From Streptomyces sp. NBC_01669 (GTDB lineage Bacteria > Actinomycetota > Actinomycetes > Streptomycetales > Streptomycetaceae): 64,000 nt of DNA. The notes beneath the pieces are model-generated. The model worked only from the letters and a program-made list of their open reading frames with translations, did not search any database and was not told the origin of the DNA. Each line of letters opens with the position of its first letter. Within the stretch, counting starts at the first letter, position 1. Shown here in pieces: positions 56,043 through 64,000 of the stretch. A program made the position numbers and the translations under genes. The stretch lies in contig NZ_JAPEQG010000001.1 in the NCBI RefSeq assembly GCF_026339735.1, forward strand, positions 868,001 to 932,000, read 5' to 3'.

Positions 56043-57473
56043 ATGACGACGACCGATCACGCTCATGACCGCGACGACCACAGGGACCCCACCTTGTACC
56101 GCACTCCGGCGGACGCCGTCGCCGCACCCCCGGAGAAGCTCGCCTACGTCGTCGGTTTCGACCCGACCGCACAGCGCGCGGACGCGTTGTTCACCGTCGG
56201 CGCCGACCCCGAATCCCCCGTATACGGCCGCGTGACCTCCCACGCCGAACTGCCCGATCCGGGCAACGAACTGCACCACTTCGGCTGGAACGCCTGCTCG
56301 AGCGCGCTGGCGCATGCCGGTCATCATCACGCTGCGCGGCGCTACCTCATCGTCCCGGGACTGCGCTCTTCCCGGCTGCACGTCTTCGACACCGGACCCG
56401 ATCCCGCCCGCCCCCACCTGGTCAAGGTGGTCGAGCCCGAGGAGTTGGCCGCCAAGGCCGGATATTCGCGTCCGCACACACTCCACTGTGGCCCCGACGG
56501 AATGTTCCTGTCCTGCCTGGGCGGCGCGGACGGTGCGGACGGGCCTGGCGGCATCGCGCTGCTGGACCACGAAAGCTTCGAAGTGCTGCGCGCCTGGGAG
56601 AGCGACCGCGGACCGCAGCAGCTCGCCTACGACGTCTGGTGGCATCTGCGCCAGAACATCGCCGTGACCAGTGAGTGGGGGAGCCCCTCGATGGTCGAGG
56701 ACGGCCTTGTCCCCGAACTGCTGCTGGGTCGCCAGTACGGCCACTCACTGCACTTCTGGGAGCTGGACTCCGGCCGGCACCTGCAGCGCGTCGATCTGGG
56801 GGACGAGAACCAGATGGTGCTGGAGCTGCGTCCCGCGCACGACCCCGAGGCAACGTGGGGGTTCACAAACACCGTGGTCAACGTAGAGGACCTGTCGGCG
56901 TCTGTGTGGCTGTGGAACCGGGAGGGCGAGGACTTCGTGGTCCGCAAGGTGATCACCCTCCCTGCCGAACCCGCGCAAACGGAGGACCTGCCCCCGGCGC
57001 TGCAGCCGTTCGGATCCGTGCCCCCATTCATCACCGACATCGACCTGTCGGTGGACGACCAGTGGCTGTACGTATCCGCATGGGGAACCGGCGAGCTGCT
57101 CCAGTTCGACGTGAGCGACCCGTTCCGTCCGAGGCAGACCTCGTCCGTGCGTCTTGGCGGCGTGGTCGGCCGACACCCGTTTCCGGCCGAGCCAGATATT
57201 CCGCTGACCGGCGGAGCGCAGATGGTCGAGCTCAGCCGCGACGGGCGGCGCGTGTATCTGACGAACTCCTTGTACTCCGCCTGGGACGCGCAGCTCTATC
57301 CCGCGGGCATCGACCCGTGGATGGTCAAACTCGACGCCGACCCCTCGCACGGCGGGCTCTCCGTCGACAGCCGCTTCTTCCCGCACGGCCCGGACTTCCT
57401 CGGCTTGCGCGTGCACCAGACGCGCCTGCAAGGCGGCGACGCCTCCTCGGATTCGTACTGCTACCGCCGCTGA
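56043..57473 (+). CDS. Selenium-binding protein (SBP56) / methanethiol oxidase family
   Basis: The 476-residue protein has the SBP56 propeller sequence: LHHFGWNACSSALAHAGHHH, YLIVPGLRSSRLHVFDTG, WEVFD-like strands, LYVSAWGTGELLQFDVSDPF and the closing GLRVHQTRLQGGDASSDSY. The Cys in NACSS is the conserved one. Bacterial members oxidise methanethiol and bind copper. GAGAAGGAACAG lies before the ATG at 56043; the frame could start earlier, but that part is not conserved. A strong palindrome after the stop marks its end. Confidence 0.93.
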   Translation: MTTTDHAHDRDDHRDPTLYRTPADAVAAPPEKLAYVVGFDPTAQRADALFTVGADPESPVYGRVTSHAELPDPGNELHHFGWNACSSALAHAGHHHAARRYLIVPGLRSSRLHVFDTGPDPARPHLVKVVEPEELAAKAGYSRPHTLHCGPDGMFLSCLGGADGADGPGGIALLDHESFEVLRAWESDRGPQQLAYDVWWHLRQNIAVTSEWGSPSMVEDGLVPELLLGRQYGHSLHFWELDSGRHLQRVDLGDENQMVLELRPAHDPEATWGFTNTVVNVEDLSASVWLWNREGEDFVVRKVITLPAEPAQTEDLPPALQPFGSVPPFITDIDLSVDDQWLYVSAWGTGELLQFDVSDPFRPRQTSSVRLGGVVGRHPFPAEPDIPLTGGAQMVELSRDGRRVYLTNSLYSAWDAQLYPAGIDPWMVKLDADPSHGGLSVDSRFFPHGPDFLGLRVHQTRLQGGDASSDSYCYRR

Positions 57474-57484
57474 CCGCTCACGCG

Positions 57485-57506
57485 CCGCGGGCGCCGGCGC
57501 CCGCGG
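57485..57506. terminator. Perfect 22-bp GC palindrome after the SBP56 gene
   Basis: An 11-base half site, CCGCGGGCGCC, is followed at once by its exact complement, 12 bases after the stop codon. It is probably a factor-independent terminator. From 57507 to 57914 I see no convincing gene. Confidence 0.65.
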
Positions 57507-57914
57507 CGGTTGCCGCCCCGGTTACGAAGAGAGCCATCAAAGATCTGGCCGTCCGACGGCGGAGCAGCGCGCACCCGGCAGGTGCAGCGCATCGAACTTT
57601 CCGTTCTCATCCCGGTGAGACCAGCCGAATTCATGAAAGCCGAGATTGGAGTGGCCCCCTCGTCTCACCGCTGAACCGCAGCGTGCCAGCCGTTCGTACC
57701 AAAGCCTGCGAGCCGTTCGCAGGAGTTCCGGGCGCAGACGGATCAGGCGCGGGCTCCGTGGTGGTCGCACCGTGGCCGGAGCCCGTCAGAAGCTCCCGGT
57801 GCGACGCGAGTGAGGTCTCAGCCGCCCACCGTCCGGTCCGGCGCATGCGCTCGGATCACGGAGCGGCACGGGGAGCCCACATCGTTGCCCTGACGGAACC
57901 CCCGGGGTGGGGTC

Positions 57915-58058
57915 GTGGGACTCCCGGAACACTTCAGCGACCTCCTGTTGCCGCTCCATGCCTATGAGGTTGTTCATTGGCTTACGCAAGTCGAGTTCGA
58001 CTCAAGTGGTGACGAGTTTGTGATCGTGGCACGCTTCGCACTACGGGACAGCCCTTAG
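57915..58058 (+). CDS. Short frame of 47 residues, possibly a gene fragment
   Basis: From GTG 57915 the frame reads GLPEHFSDLLLPLHAYEVVH and continues WLTQVEFDSSGDEFVIVARF to a TAG at 58056. It looks like real protein rather than GC shadow and is less GC-rich than its surroundings. Its last codons coincide with the right 14-bp repeat. The family is not recognised. It may be the end of a transferred gene. Confidence 0.35.
   Translation: MGLPEHFSDLLLPLHAYEVVHWLTQVEFDSSGDEFVIVARFALRDSP
58045..58058. repeat. 14-bp inverted repeat, right copy
   Basis: GGGACAGCCCTTAG is the exact reverse complement of 51691-51704. The two copies face each other across 6.4 kb. Confidence 0.55.
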
Positions 58059-58165
58059 CGCAGCCATATGTTCCGACGAGGCGTTCCCCGGTCGGAAATT
58101 GCTGATGCGGCCATCCCTCAACACGATCATCTCTGACTCGCCGGCGCAGAGGCGAAGGAGGCACC

Positions 58166-59476
58166 TTGCCCACCGCGATCGTCCGCGTATTCCGGACGCC
58201 CGAACTGCGCAATAAGGTGCTCTTCACGCTCGGCATGATCGCCCTGTACCGCCTCGGGGCGCACATCCCGATCCCCGGGGTGAACTACGGGAACGTCCAG
58301 GCCTGCATCAATGCAGCACAGGCCGGCAGCAGCCGTCTCCTCGGTCTGTTGAATCTGTTCAGCGGCGGGGCACTGCTACATATCGCGGTGTTCGCGCTCG
58401 GCATCCTGCCGTACATCACCGCGAGCATCATTCTTCAGTTGCTGACCGTCGTCATCCCGAAGTTGGAAGCGCTCAAAAAAGAGGGCGGGGCGGGGCAGGC
58501 GAAGATCACCCAATACACGCGCTACCTCACGGTCGCGCTCGCCGTACTGCAGGGCACAGGCCTGGTCGCAACCGCCCGGAGCGGCGCCCTGTTCAGCGGC
58601 TGTCCGGTCGCCTCGGACATCGTGCCGGACAAGTCGAACTTCATGACCGCCATCATGGTGCTTACGATCGCCGCAGGTACAGCCTCCGTGATGTGGCTCG
58701 GCGAGCTGATCACGGACCGCGGTGTAGGCAACGGCATGTCGATCCTGGTATTCGTCTCGACCGCGGCCACCTTGCCCGGCACGCTGTGGGCCATCAAACA
58801 GAACGGCAAGATCGCCGGTGGCTGGATCAACTTCAGCAGCGTCATTGCCGTCGGATTCGTCATGGTGGGCTTGGTCGTCTTCGTCGAGCAGGCCCAGCGT
58901 CGCATCCCGGTGCAGTACACAAAGCGGGTGATCGGCCGGAAATCCTACGGTCACGCATCTACATACATCCCAATGAAAGTCAACCAGGCGGGAGTAATTC
59001 CGGTCATTTTCGCGTCGTCGCTTCTGTACATTCCACAGCTCATTGCACAGTTCTCCAGTTCGACCTCGGGATGGAAGGCGTGGATCGAACGTAACTTCGT
59101 CATGGGGGACGACCCCTACTACGTATTCGCCTATTTCCTGTTGACGGTCTTCTTTGCATTCTTTTACGTGTCGATCACGTTCAACCCCGAGGAAGTCGCA
59201 GACAACATGACGAAATACGGCGGCTTCATCCCGGGAATCCGAGCCGGCCGACCCACCGCCCAGTACCTGGGCTATGTCCTCAACAGGATGACGTGGCCGG
59301 GAGCTCTCTATCTGGGGGTGATCGCACTGGTTCCCACAGTTGCTTTTGCGAGTTATGGCGGTGCCAGCAGCCTCAGCGGAACAAGCATCCTCATCATCGT
59401 GGGTGTGGGTCTGGAAACGGTGAAGCAAATCAACAGCCAGCTCCAGCAGCATGATTACGAAGGCTTCCTCCGCTGA
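58166..59476 (+). CDS. secY2: Second preprotein translocase subunit SecY
   Basis: The 436-residue protein is a full-length SecY with ten membrane helices. It has the conserved LYRLGAHIPIPGVNY, LGILPYITASIILQLLTVV, QGTGLVATARSG, and the C-terminal FYVSITFNPEEVADNMTKYG and ETVKQINSQLQQHDYEGFLR. The primary secY of Streptomyces lies in a ribosomal protein cluster next to adk and map. None of those genes is here, so this is an extra copy, close in length and sequence to the housekeeping one. It starts with a rare TTG behind AAGGAGG. Whether it replaces SecY under stress or exports special cargo is unknown. Confidence 0.9.
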   Translation: MPTAIVRVFRTPELRNKVLFTLGMIALYRLGAHIPIPGVNYGNVQACINAAQAGSSRLLGLLNLFSGGALLHIAVFALGILPYITASIILQLLTVVIPKLEALKKEGGAGQAKITQYTRYLTVALAVLQGTGLVATARSGALFSGCPVASDIVPDKSNFMTAIMVLTIAAGTASVMWLGELITDRGVGNGMSILVFVSTAATLPGTLWAIKQNGKIAGGWINFSSVIAVGFVMVGLVVFVEQAQRRIPVQYTKRVIGRKSYGHASTYIPMKVNQAGVIPVIFASSLLYIPQLIAQFSSSTSGWKAWIERNFVMGDDPYYVFAYFLLTVFFAFFYVSITFNPEEVADNMTKYGGFIPGIRAGRPTAQYLGYVLNRMTWPGALYLGVIALVPTVAFASYGGASSLSGTSILIIVGVGLETVKQINSQLQQHDYEGFLR

Positions 59477-59674
59477 TTCCCGAACCTCCTTTCCCGCCCC
59501 CGCATTTCAGGACGCATGGTCCTCATATCAAGGGTCGGGCTACGGCAGGGCAGGCGTCACCACTCAAGCCGGTGAATAATGAGAGAGGAAGAGGCGCGTC
59601 GTCGTTGCGCAGCGGTGAGGAGCCACCCGGGAGAAGTCCGCGCGACTCGGCCGCCTCCGGGTGAGAGGGCCATT

Positions 59675-60435
59675 GTGAGTGACCGGGCCATCTCCGACTA
59701 CGCGCTGCTCTCCGACTGCCAGACTGCCGCTCTGGTCAGCAAGGAGGGCTCGGTCGACTGGCTGTGCCTGCCCCACTTCGACGTCAGTTCGGTACTCGGC
59801 CGGATCCTGGGGCCCGAGGCAGGACACTGGTCCCTCCAACCGGCCGACACCTTCACCGCCAAGCGGCGCTATCTGGAACGCACCATGGTGCTGGAGAGCG
59901 AATTCGCCACGCCCGCAGGCACGGTGACCCTGACCGACGCCCTTGCCTCGGGCTTGAATGAGCGAGAGCATGCGCTGGGGCAAAATGCCCCCCATCTGCT
60001 CCTGCGCGTACTCACGTGCACAGAGGGCACAGTCCGAATCGCCGGTGAGTTCGCACCCCGACCCGAGTTCGGTCTGGTCAGGCCCCTCCTCATCCCCATC
60101 GGCGGCGGACTGCGATGCCACGGAGGACCGAGAACACACCAGGACTGTCCTCGCCTGTTCCGTTCATCGTTTCCGACGCAGCACTCTGCCATTTCACGAT
60201 GCACGCGGGCGAACAGGTGGCATTCGCGCTCCAGCACGTCCCGGCAGGCGGTATCCCGACGATGTGGAGCCAGGGCGAGATCCTCAGGCACCTCGATGAC
60301 ACCGTTGCCAGCTGGCGCTCGTGGTGCGGAACTCCATCAGGGCTACCGCGGCCCATGGGACGAGCTGGTCCATCACAGCGGTCGCGTACTCCAGGCGCTG
60401 ACCTTCCAGCCGACCGGCGCGATAGTCGCAGTGAT
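59675..60435 (+). pseudogene. Glycoside hydrolase family 15 gene, frameshifted and truncated
   Basis: From GTG 59675 the frame reads ISDYALLSDCQTAALVSKEG, VDWLCLPHFDVSSVLGRIL and the following N-terminal beta-domain of GH15 glucoamylase/trehalase-like proteins. After PLLIPIGGGLR (about 60110) the frame is lost. HAGEQVAFALQHVP and LDDTVASWRSW appear one frame over, then HQGYRGPWDELVHHSGRVLQ in the first frame again. The match ends at TGAIVA, near 60430, where the convergent regulator begins. The whole catalytic domain, over half of the protein, is missing. Confidence 0.8.
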
Positions 60436-60486
60436 GCTTTCAGGTGCGGCGCTCCGCGGGCGGCGAGCGGGTGGGCCCGGGCGCTG

Positions 60487-61488
60487 CTACATCCAGTTCC
60501 GGCGGGCGGCCTGCCATGCCAGCTGCATCCGTGTGGTCGCGCCCGCGACGGCCATCATGGCCTGGATGCGTCGCTGCACGGTGCGTCGGCTCAGTCCCAT
60601 CTGGCTGGCTATGGCCTTGTCGGCCACACCTGCGACAAGGAGTGACAGCAGCTGACGATCCGTCGCCGACAGCTCGTGTCCACGAGCGGCCTCGTCCGTG
60701 CCGTCGACCGTTCCGGACTCACTCACGTGCAACGGTACGGCGTCCACCCAGTAGCGCTCGAACAGAGCGACCAGGGCCTCCAGCAGGTTGCTGCCGCGGA
60801 CCAATGCTGTGGTCGGCTCTTCGGAGCTCCCACCGGGGCCGCCCGGCACCAAGGGACAGATGGCAATGGCCCGGTCGGCAACGGCCAGCCGCAGCGGAAG
60901 GTGCGGGACCGCACGGGCCATCTCCCCTGCTCGTACGCCGTCGGCAACGTTGTCAACAGCACCGGGGTCGTCGAAGAACGCCCGTTCGTACAGGACGCGG
61001 TAACGCACCCCCCGGGCGAGAGCGTCGAACTCGGCCTGGTTGCTTCCCGAGGGCATAGCCACGTACTGCGCCTTGCAGAACCACAGCATCTCGTGGCGCG
61101 TACTGTCCTGGATCTGACGCAGATGCTGGCGCAGCCCTTCGGCGCCGGTGATGACTTCGATCAGCTGGTCGGGGTCCCTTCGACGCCTGGTACGCCGGTA
61201 CGTCTCCAGCAGATCAGTGACCGCCGCGCGGGCCTGGTCAAGGGAGTCGGACTGCCTCTGGAGGTGCGGCAACAATGCGACGTCCGGAGGATTGGCAACG
61301 AAGCTGCGGGGCGTGCTGTCCATCCTGCTGGCCAATCCTTTGGCTTTGAGCGCCGCGAGCACGCGCTCAACTTCCAACGGCATCAGACCGGATTGCTTCG
61401 AAATGTCGTCAGCCGACGCGGTGGGCATCGTCACCAGAGTCCGGTAAACGGCTTCCTCAGCCGGGGTGAGACCCGCTGCCTCCAGCAT
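60487..61488 (-). CDS. TrmB-type / LuxR C-terminal transcriptional regulator
   Basis: The 333-residue protein has an N-terminal winged-helix of the TrmB type (LTPAEEAVYRTLVTMPTASA, then LEVERVLAALKAKGL). A middle ligand-like region includes HEMLWFCKAQYVAMPSG. A C-terminal LuxR-like helix-turn-helix follows, with LSATDRQLLSLLVAGVADKA and RRTVQRRIQAMMAVAG. Such regulators are common in Streptomyces and often act in secondary metabolism or stress. The ATG at 61488 follows AAAGGAAC. No target is obvious. Confidence 0.85.
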   Translation of the reverse strand: MLEAAGLTPAEEAVYRTLVTMPTASADDISKQSGLMPLEVERVLAALKAKGLASRMDSTPRSFVANPPDVALLPHLQRQSDSLDQARAAVTDLLETYRRTRRRRDPDQLIEVITGAEGLRQHLRQIQDSTRHEMLWFCKAQYVAMPSGSNQAEFDALARGVRYRVLYERAFFDDPGAVDNVADGVRAGEMARAVPHLPLRLAVADRAIAICPLVPGGPGGSSEEPTTALVRGSNLLEALVALFERYWVDAVPLHVSESGTVDGTDEAARGHELSATDRQLLSLLVAGVADKAIASQMGLSRRTVQRRIQAMMAVAGATTRMQLAWQAARRNWM

Positions 61489-61867
61489 CGTGTTCCTTTC
61501 CGCCCCTGCTGACGGCGTACAGGGTGAGAGGAGGAGTATGTCGGAAGCGCCCGACAACCGCGCCTTGCCGGAACGGGATCGACAACAGGCAACCGCACTA
61601 TACGCCCTGATCGCGCCGCAACCGAAGGCCCCGAAGGGCAGCGGGGTACGGGGTCTCATGTGCCCCGGTGCCCGCCCCCGGCGGCCTCTGCCGTCGGTCC
61701 TGTCACGTCCTCTTCACCAAGCGAGCAGGCGCCACCGCACCCGCAGTCAGCAGCCCTCTCCCGCAGCCGAAAGCGCCACGCATGGCGCATGACGCCAGGC
61801 CGGTCCCTCAACGACCCAAGGCTGTCCCGCAACTGCTTGCTCGGTGCGCTGATGGCATGATCACGAC
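61489..61867. other. Divergent gap of 380 bases, no gene seen
   Basis: The region between the regulator and the HAD gene must hold both promoters. AAGGCTGTCCCGCAA near 61820 resembles insertion-sequence ends, but no partner repeat or transposase is visible close by. Confidence 0.4.
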
Positions 61868-62533
61868 GTGACCAGCGAACGAGCTCGACCTGTTCCCCGG
61901 AAGTACGTCCTGTTTGACGTCGACGGCACATTGATCGACGCAGTGGCGAATCAGCGGCAGGTCTGGGGGACTTGGGCGGTGCGATACGGACTGGACCCTG
62001 ATGAGGTCTACCGGGTGGCGCTGCGGACGCGGCCGATGGAGACCTTCGCGGCAGTCGCCCCGGATCAGGATCCGCTGGAGTGCCTGGCGGCCTTGCACGC
62101 GCTGGAAGACGAGGACGTTCGGTCCGGTGTCTATGCCGCCTTCGACGGTGCGCCGGAGTTGCTGTCCGCTCTGCCCTCGGGTTGCTGGGGTCTGGTGACG
62201 TCGAACTACGAGCACCGGGTGCGCGGGCGGTTCGCCCGGACCGGTCTGCCGGTTCCTGACGTGCTGGTGGATGCCGCCGCCGTCGAGGAAGGCAAACCGT
62301 CACCGGTCCCCTACCTGCTGGCTGCCGAGCGACTCGGGGCCGGGCCTGAGCACTGCCTGGTCATTGAGGACGCGCCGTCCGGTGTGAAATCCGGGTTGCA
62401 TGCCGGGATGACCGTGTGGGGAGTCAACGCTCCAGTTGCGGTGGAGGGAGTACACCGCCACTTCGGGAGCCTGCGCGAAGCTGTACCCGAAATCCTCGCT
62501 TTCACGACCGGAGCACGCGATTCTGCGGTCTGA
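61868..62533 (+). CDS. HAD-family phosphatase (sugar phosphatase-like)
   Basis: The 221-residue hydrolase has HAD motif I, VLFDVDGTLIDAV, with the nucleophile Asp. Motif II is LVTSNYE, the motif III Lys lies in AAVEEGKPSPVPYLLAAERL, and motif IV is CLVIEDAPSGVKSG. A small helical cap lies between motifs I and II, so it belongs to the HAD-IA subgroup with sugar or phosphoglycolate phosphatases. The start is GTG 61868. The substrate is not known. Confidence 0.9.
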   Translation: MTSERARPVPRKYVLFDVDGTLIDAVANQRQVWGTWAVRYGLDPDEVYRVALRTRPMETFAAVAPDQDPLECLAALHALEDEDVRSGVYAAFDGAPELLSALPSGCWGLVTSNYEHRVRGRFARTGLPVPDVLVDAAAVEEGKPSPVPYLLAAERLGAGPEHCLVIEDAPSGVKSGLHAGMTVWGVNAPVAVEGVHRHFGSLREAVPEILAFTTGARDSAV

Positions 62534-62749
62534 GCGATCCGTCCGAGGGCGGCGCGCGCCGGCGCCGGACACATCGCTGGGGGTCGTTCAGCTCTCGCTT
62601 CACCGAGCCGGTCGGCGAGCGCCCGAGCGCGTACCAGGGCCGCTGCCATGACGAGGGCGCCGCCCTCCCGGCCTGTGTCGCCAAGATCCACACGTGACCG
62701 GTCAGAAATGGAGAAGCGAAACCTGGCCCCCGTCCGTAGCGTGAAACGC

Positions 62750-63166
62750 ATGGACATCAGGCTTTCACAGTGCTTCATCGCCGTCGACGACCACGACAAG
62801 GCGCTCGCCTTCTACCGGGACGTTCTGGGTCTGGAGGTGCGCAACGACGTCGGGTTCGAGGGGATGCGCTGGGTGACCGTCGGCGCGCCGTCGCAGCCGG
62901 ACGTGGAGATCGTCCTCGAGCCGCCGCTCGCGGACCCGAATGCCTCGCCCGCCGACAAGAAGGCCATGGCGGAACTGCTGGCGAAGGGCCTGCTGCGCGG
63001 CGTGATCTTCTCCACCGACGACTGCGACGCCACCTTCGAGCGCATCCGCGCCGCGGGTGGCGAGGTGCTGCAGGAGCCGATCGACCAGCCGTACGGCGTC
63101 CGCGACTGCGCCTTCCGCGATCCCTCCGGCACCATGCTGCGCTTCAGCCAGCCTCGCAGGCACTGA
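62750..63166 (+). CDS. VOC-family (glyoxalase/bleomycin resistance-like) protein
   Basis: The 138-residue protein has two beta-alpha-beta-beta-beta modules: QCFIAVDDHDKALAFYRDVL to GAPSQPDVEIVLEPP, and GVIFSTDDCDATFERIRAAG to YGVRDCAFRDPSGTMLRFSQ. Such proteins bind metals or sequester antibiotics. ATG 62750 is used; an earlier in-frame ATG at 62708 is possible. A UvrA-like ABC protein gene follows on the same strand. In Streptomyces this pairing is common and may serve drug or DNA-damage tolerance; that is inference. Confidence 0.9.
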   Translation: MDIRLSQCFIAVDDHDKALAFYRDVLGLEVRNDVGFEGMRWVTVGAPSQPDVEIVLEPPLADPNASPADKKAMAELLAKGLLRGVIFSTDDCDATFERIRAAGGEVLQEPIDQPYGVRDCAFRDPSGTMLRFSQPRRH

Positions 63167-63286
63167 GCTCCGGTCCCACGGACCGGGCGCTACCCGGCCT
63201 GCGAACCCCGCGCCGCAGCCAGGCCCCGCGCGAGGTGAACGAGCTCCCCGACCGCGAGCTGATGCGCGACGGCCGCTGGTTGCTCT

Positions 63287-63331
63287 GACGCCTCGGCCGG
63301 GCGCGCCGCGTGGCCGGGTCCCAGAGGCGTC
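63287..63331. terminator. Stem-loop in the VOC-UvrA gap
   Basis: GACGCCTC and GAGGCGTC pair across a GC-rich loop that itself contains complementary CGGCC/GGCCG. It may terminate the VOC transcript. The gap 63167-63537 also holds a short open end, NELPDRELMRDGRWLL, without start or known family. Confidence 0.4.
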
Positions 63332-63537
63332 ACGGGCCGAAGCGGCGTGGATGCCTTGGTTCTCGCGCCGAGCGCGACCCCGGCCGACACCGCCGATCTG
63401 GTAGACAGCGGACCGTTGCCGCAACCGCGCCGACGAGGAGAACCAGGAGTACTCCTCGAAGCTGGTCAGATCGAGCCGGGCGACGCCGACGGAGACCGCG
63501 AAGGCGGCCCCACCCAACAGATGGAGACACGATAAGC

Positions 63538-64000
<463 letters not shown>

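Noticed and set aside
51691..58058. Naming the block an active composite transposon
   Set aside because: No intact transposase is present and target duplications were not identified. Only the inverted repeat is certain.

Overview
The window is very high in GC, with the codon pattern and gene families of a Streptomyces chromosome (or a close actinomycete). Typical markers are a SpoIIE-type phosphatase/STAS switch, an Rpf-LysM-M23 wall enzyme, a PucR regulator, and the DUF6114/DUF6230 and DUF6457 families. No rRNA, tRNA or CRISPR array was seen.

Region 1 (1-16.4 kb) is ordinary chromosomal accessory content. It holds a phosphatase/MarR/STAS stress-switch group, an FhuF-like iron reductase, a DMT transporter, a secreted wall hydrolase, a headless LacI relic and 6-phosphogluconate dehydrogenase. 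It also holds a two-gene DyP peroxidase-encapsulin nanocompartment operon, a secreted M64 metallopeptidase, a PucR regulator, a PLP decarboxylase, a racemase-like protein, a GNAT enzyme and panD.

Region 2 (about 16.9-49.1 kb) is an island for oxygen limitation and dormancy that resembles the DevR/DosR (OsdR) regulon. It contains a two-GAF DevS-like histidine kinase, a DevR-like response regulator 26 kb away, hemerythrin, flavohemoglobin, NarK, nitrate reductase narGHJI, Acg-like nitroreductase, PPOX proteins, universal stress proteins, alcohol dehydrogenase, a DoxX-like protein, a SulP transporter, a ribosome hibernation factor and a CBS-BON protein. A radical SAM/SPASM operon, starting with an unannotated 53-residue reading frame, diverges from narG. 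A recurring palindrome, GGGNC-N4-GNCCC, lies in the gaps in front of most of these units. I infer that it is the binding site of the local DevR. The island is also full of broken genes: narG, narK, adhE, pflB, ppk2, VKOR, USP, PPOX and nitroreductase relics. It carries a TnpB-related gene that lacks the usual zinc ribbon.

Region 3 (49.1-64 kb) holds a beta-propeller lipoprotein beside a Tat-exported DyP peroxidase. Then comes a 6.4-kb stretch bounded by a perfect 14-bp inverted repeat. It contains gene relics, DUF6114/DUF6230, an alpha/beta hydrolase and a selenium-binding-type protein. After it come an orphan second secY with a TTG start, a truncated GH15 gene, a TrmB/LuxR-type regulator, a HAD phosphatase, and a VOC protein followed by a UvrA-like ABC protein that runs off the window.

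The functional core is a programme for hypoxic survival: sensing (kinase and regulator), nitrate as electron acceptor (NarK, NarGHJI), NO detoxification (Hmp, hemerythrin), redox balancing (ADH, nitroreductases) and ribosome protection (HPF, USPs). The decayed fermentation and second nitrate-reductase genes suggest that the island was once larger.
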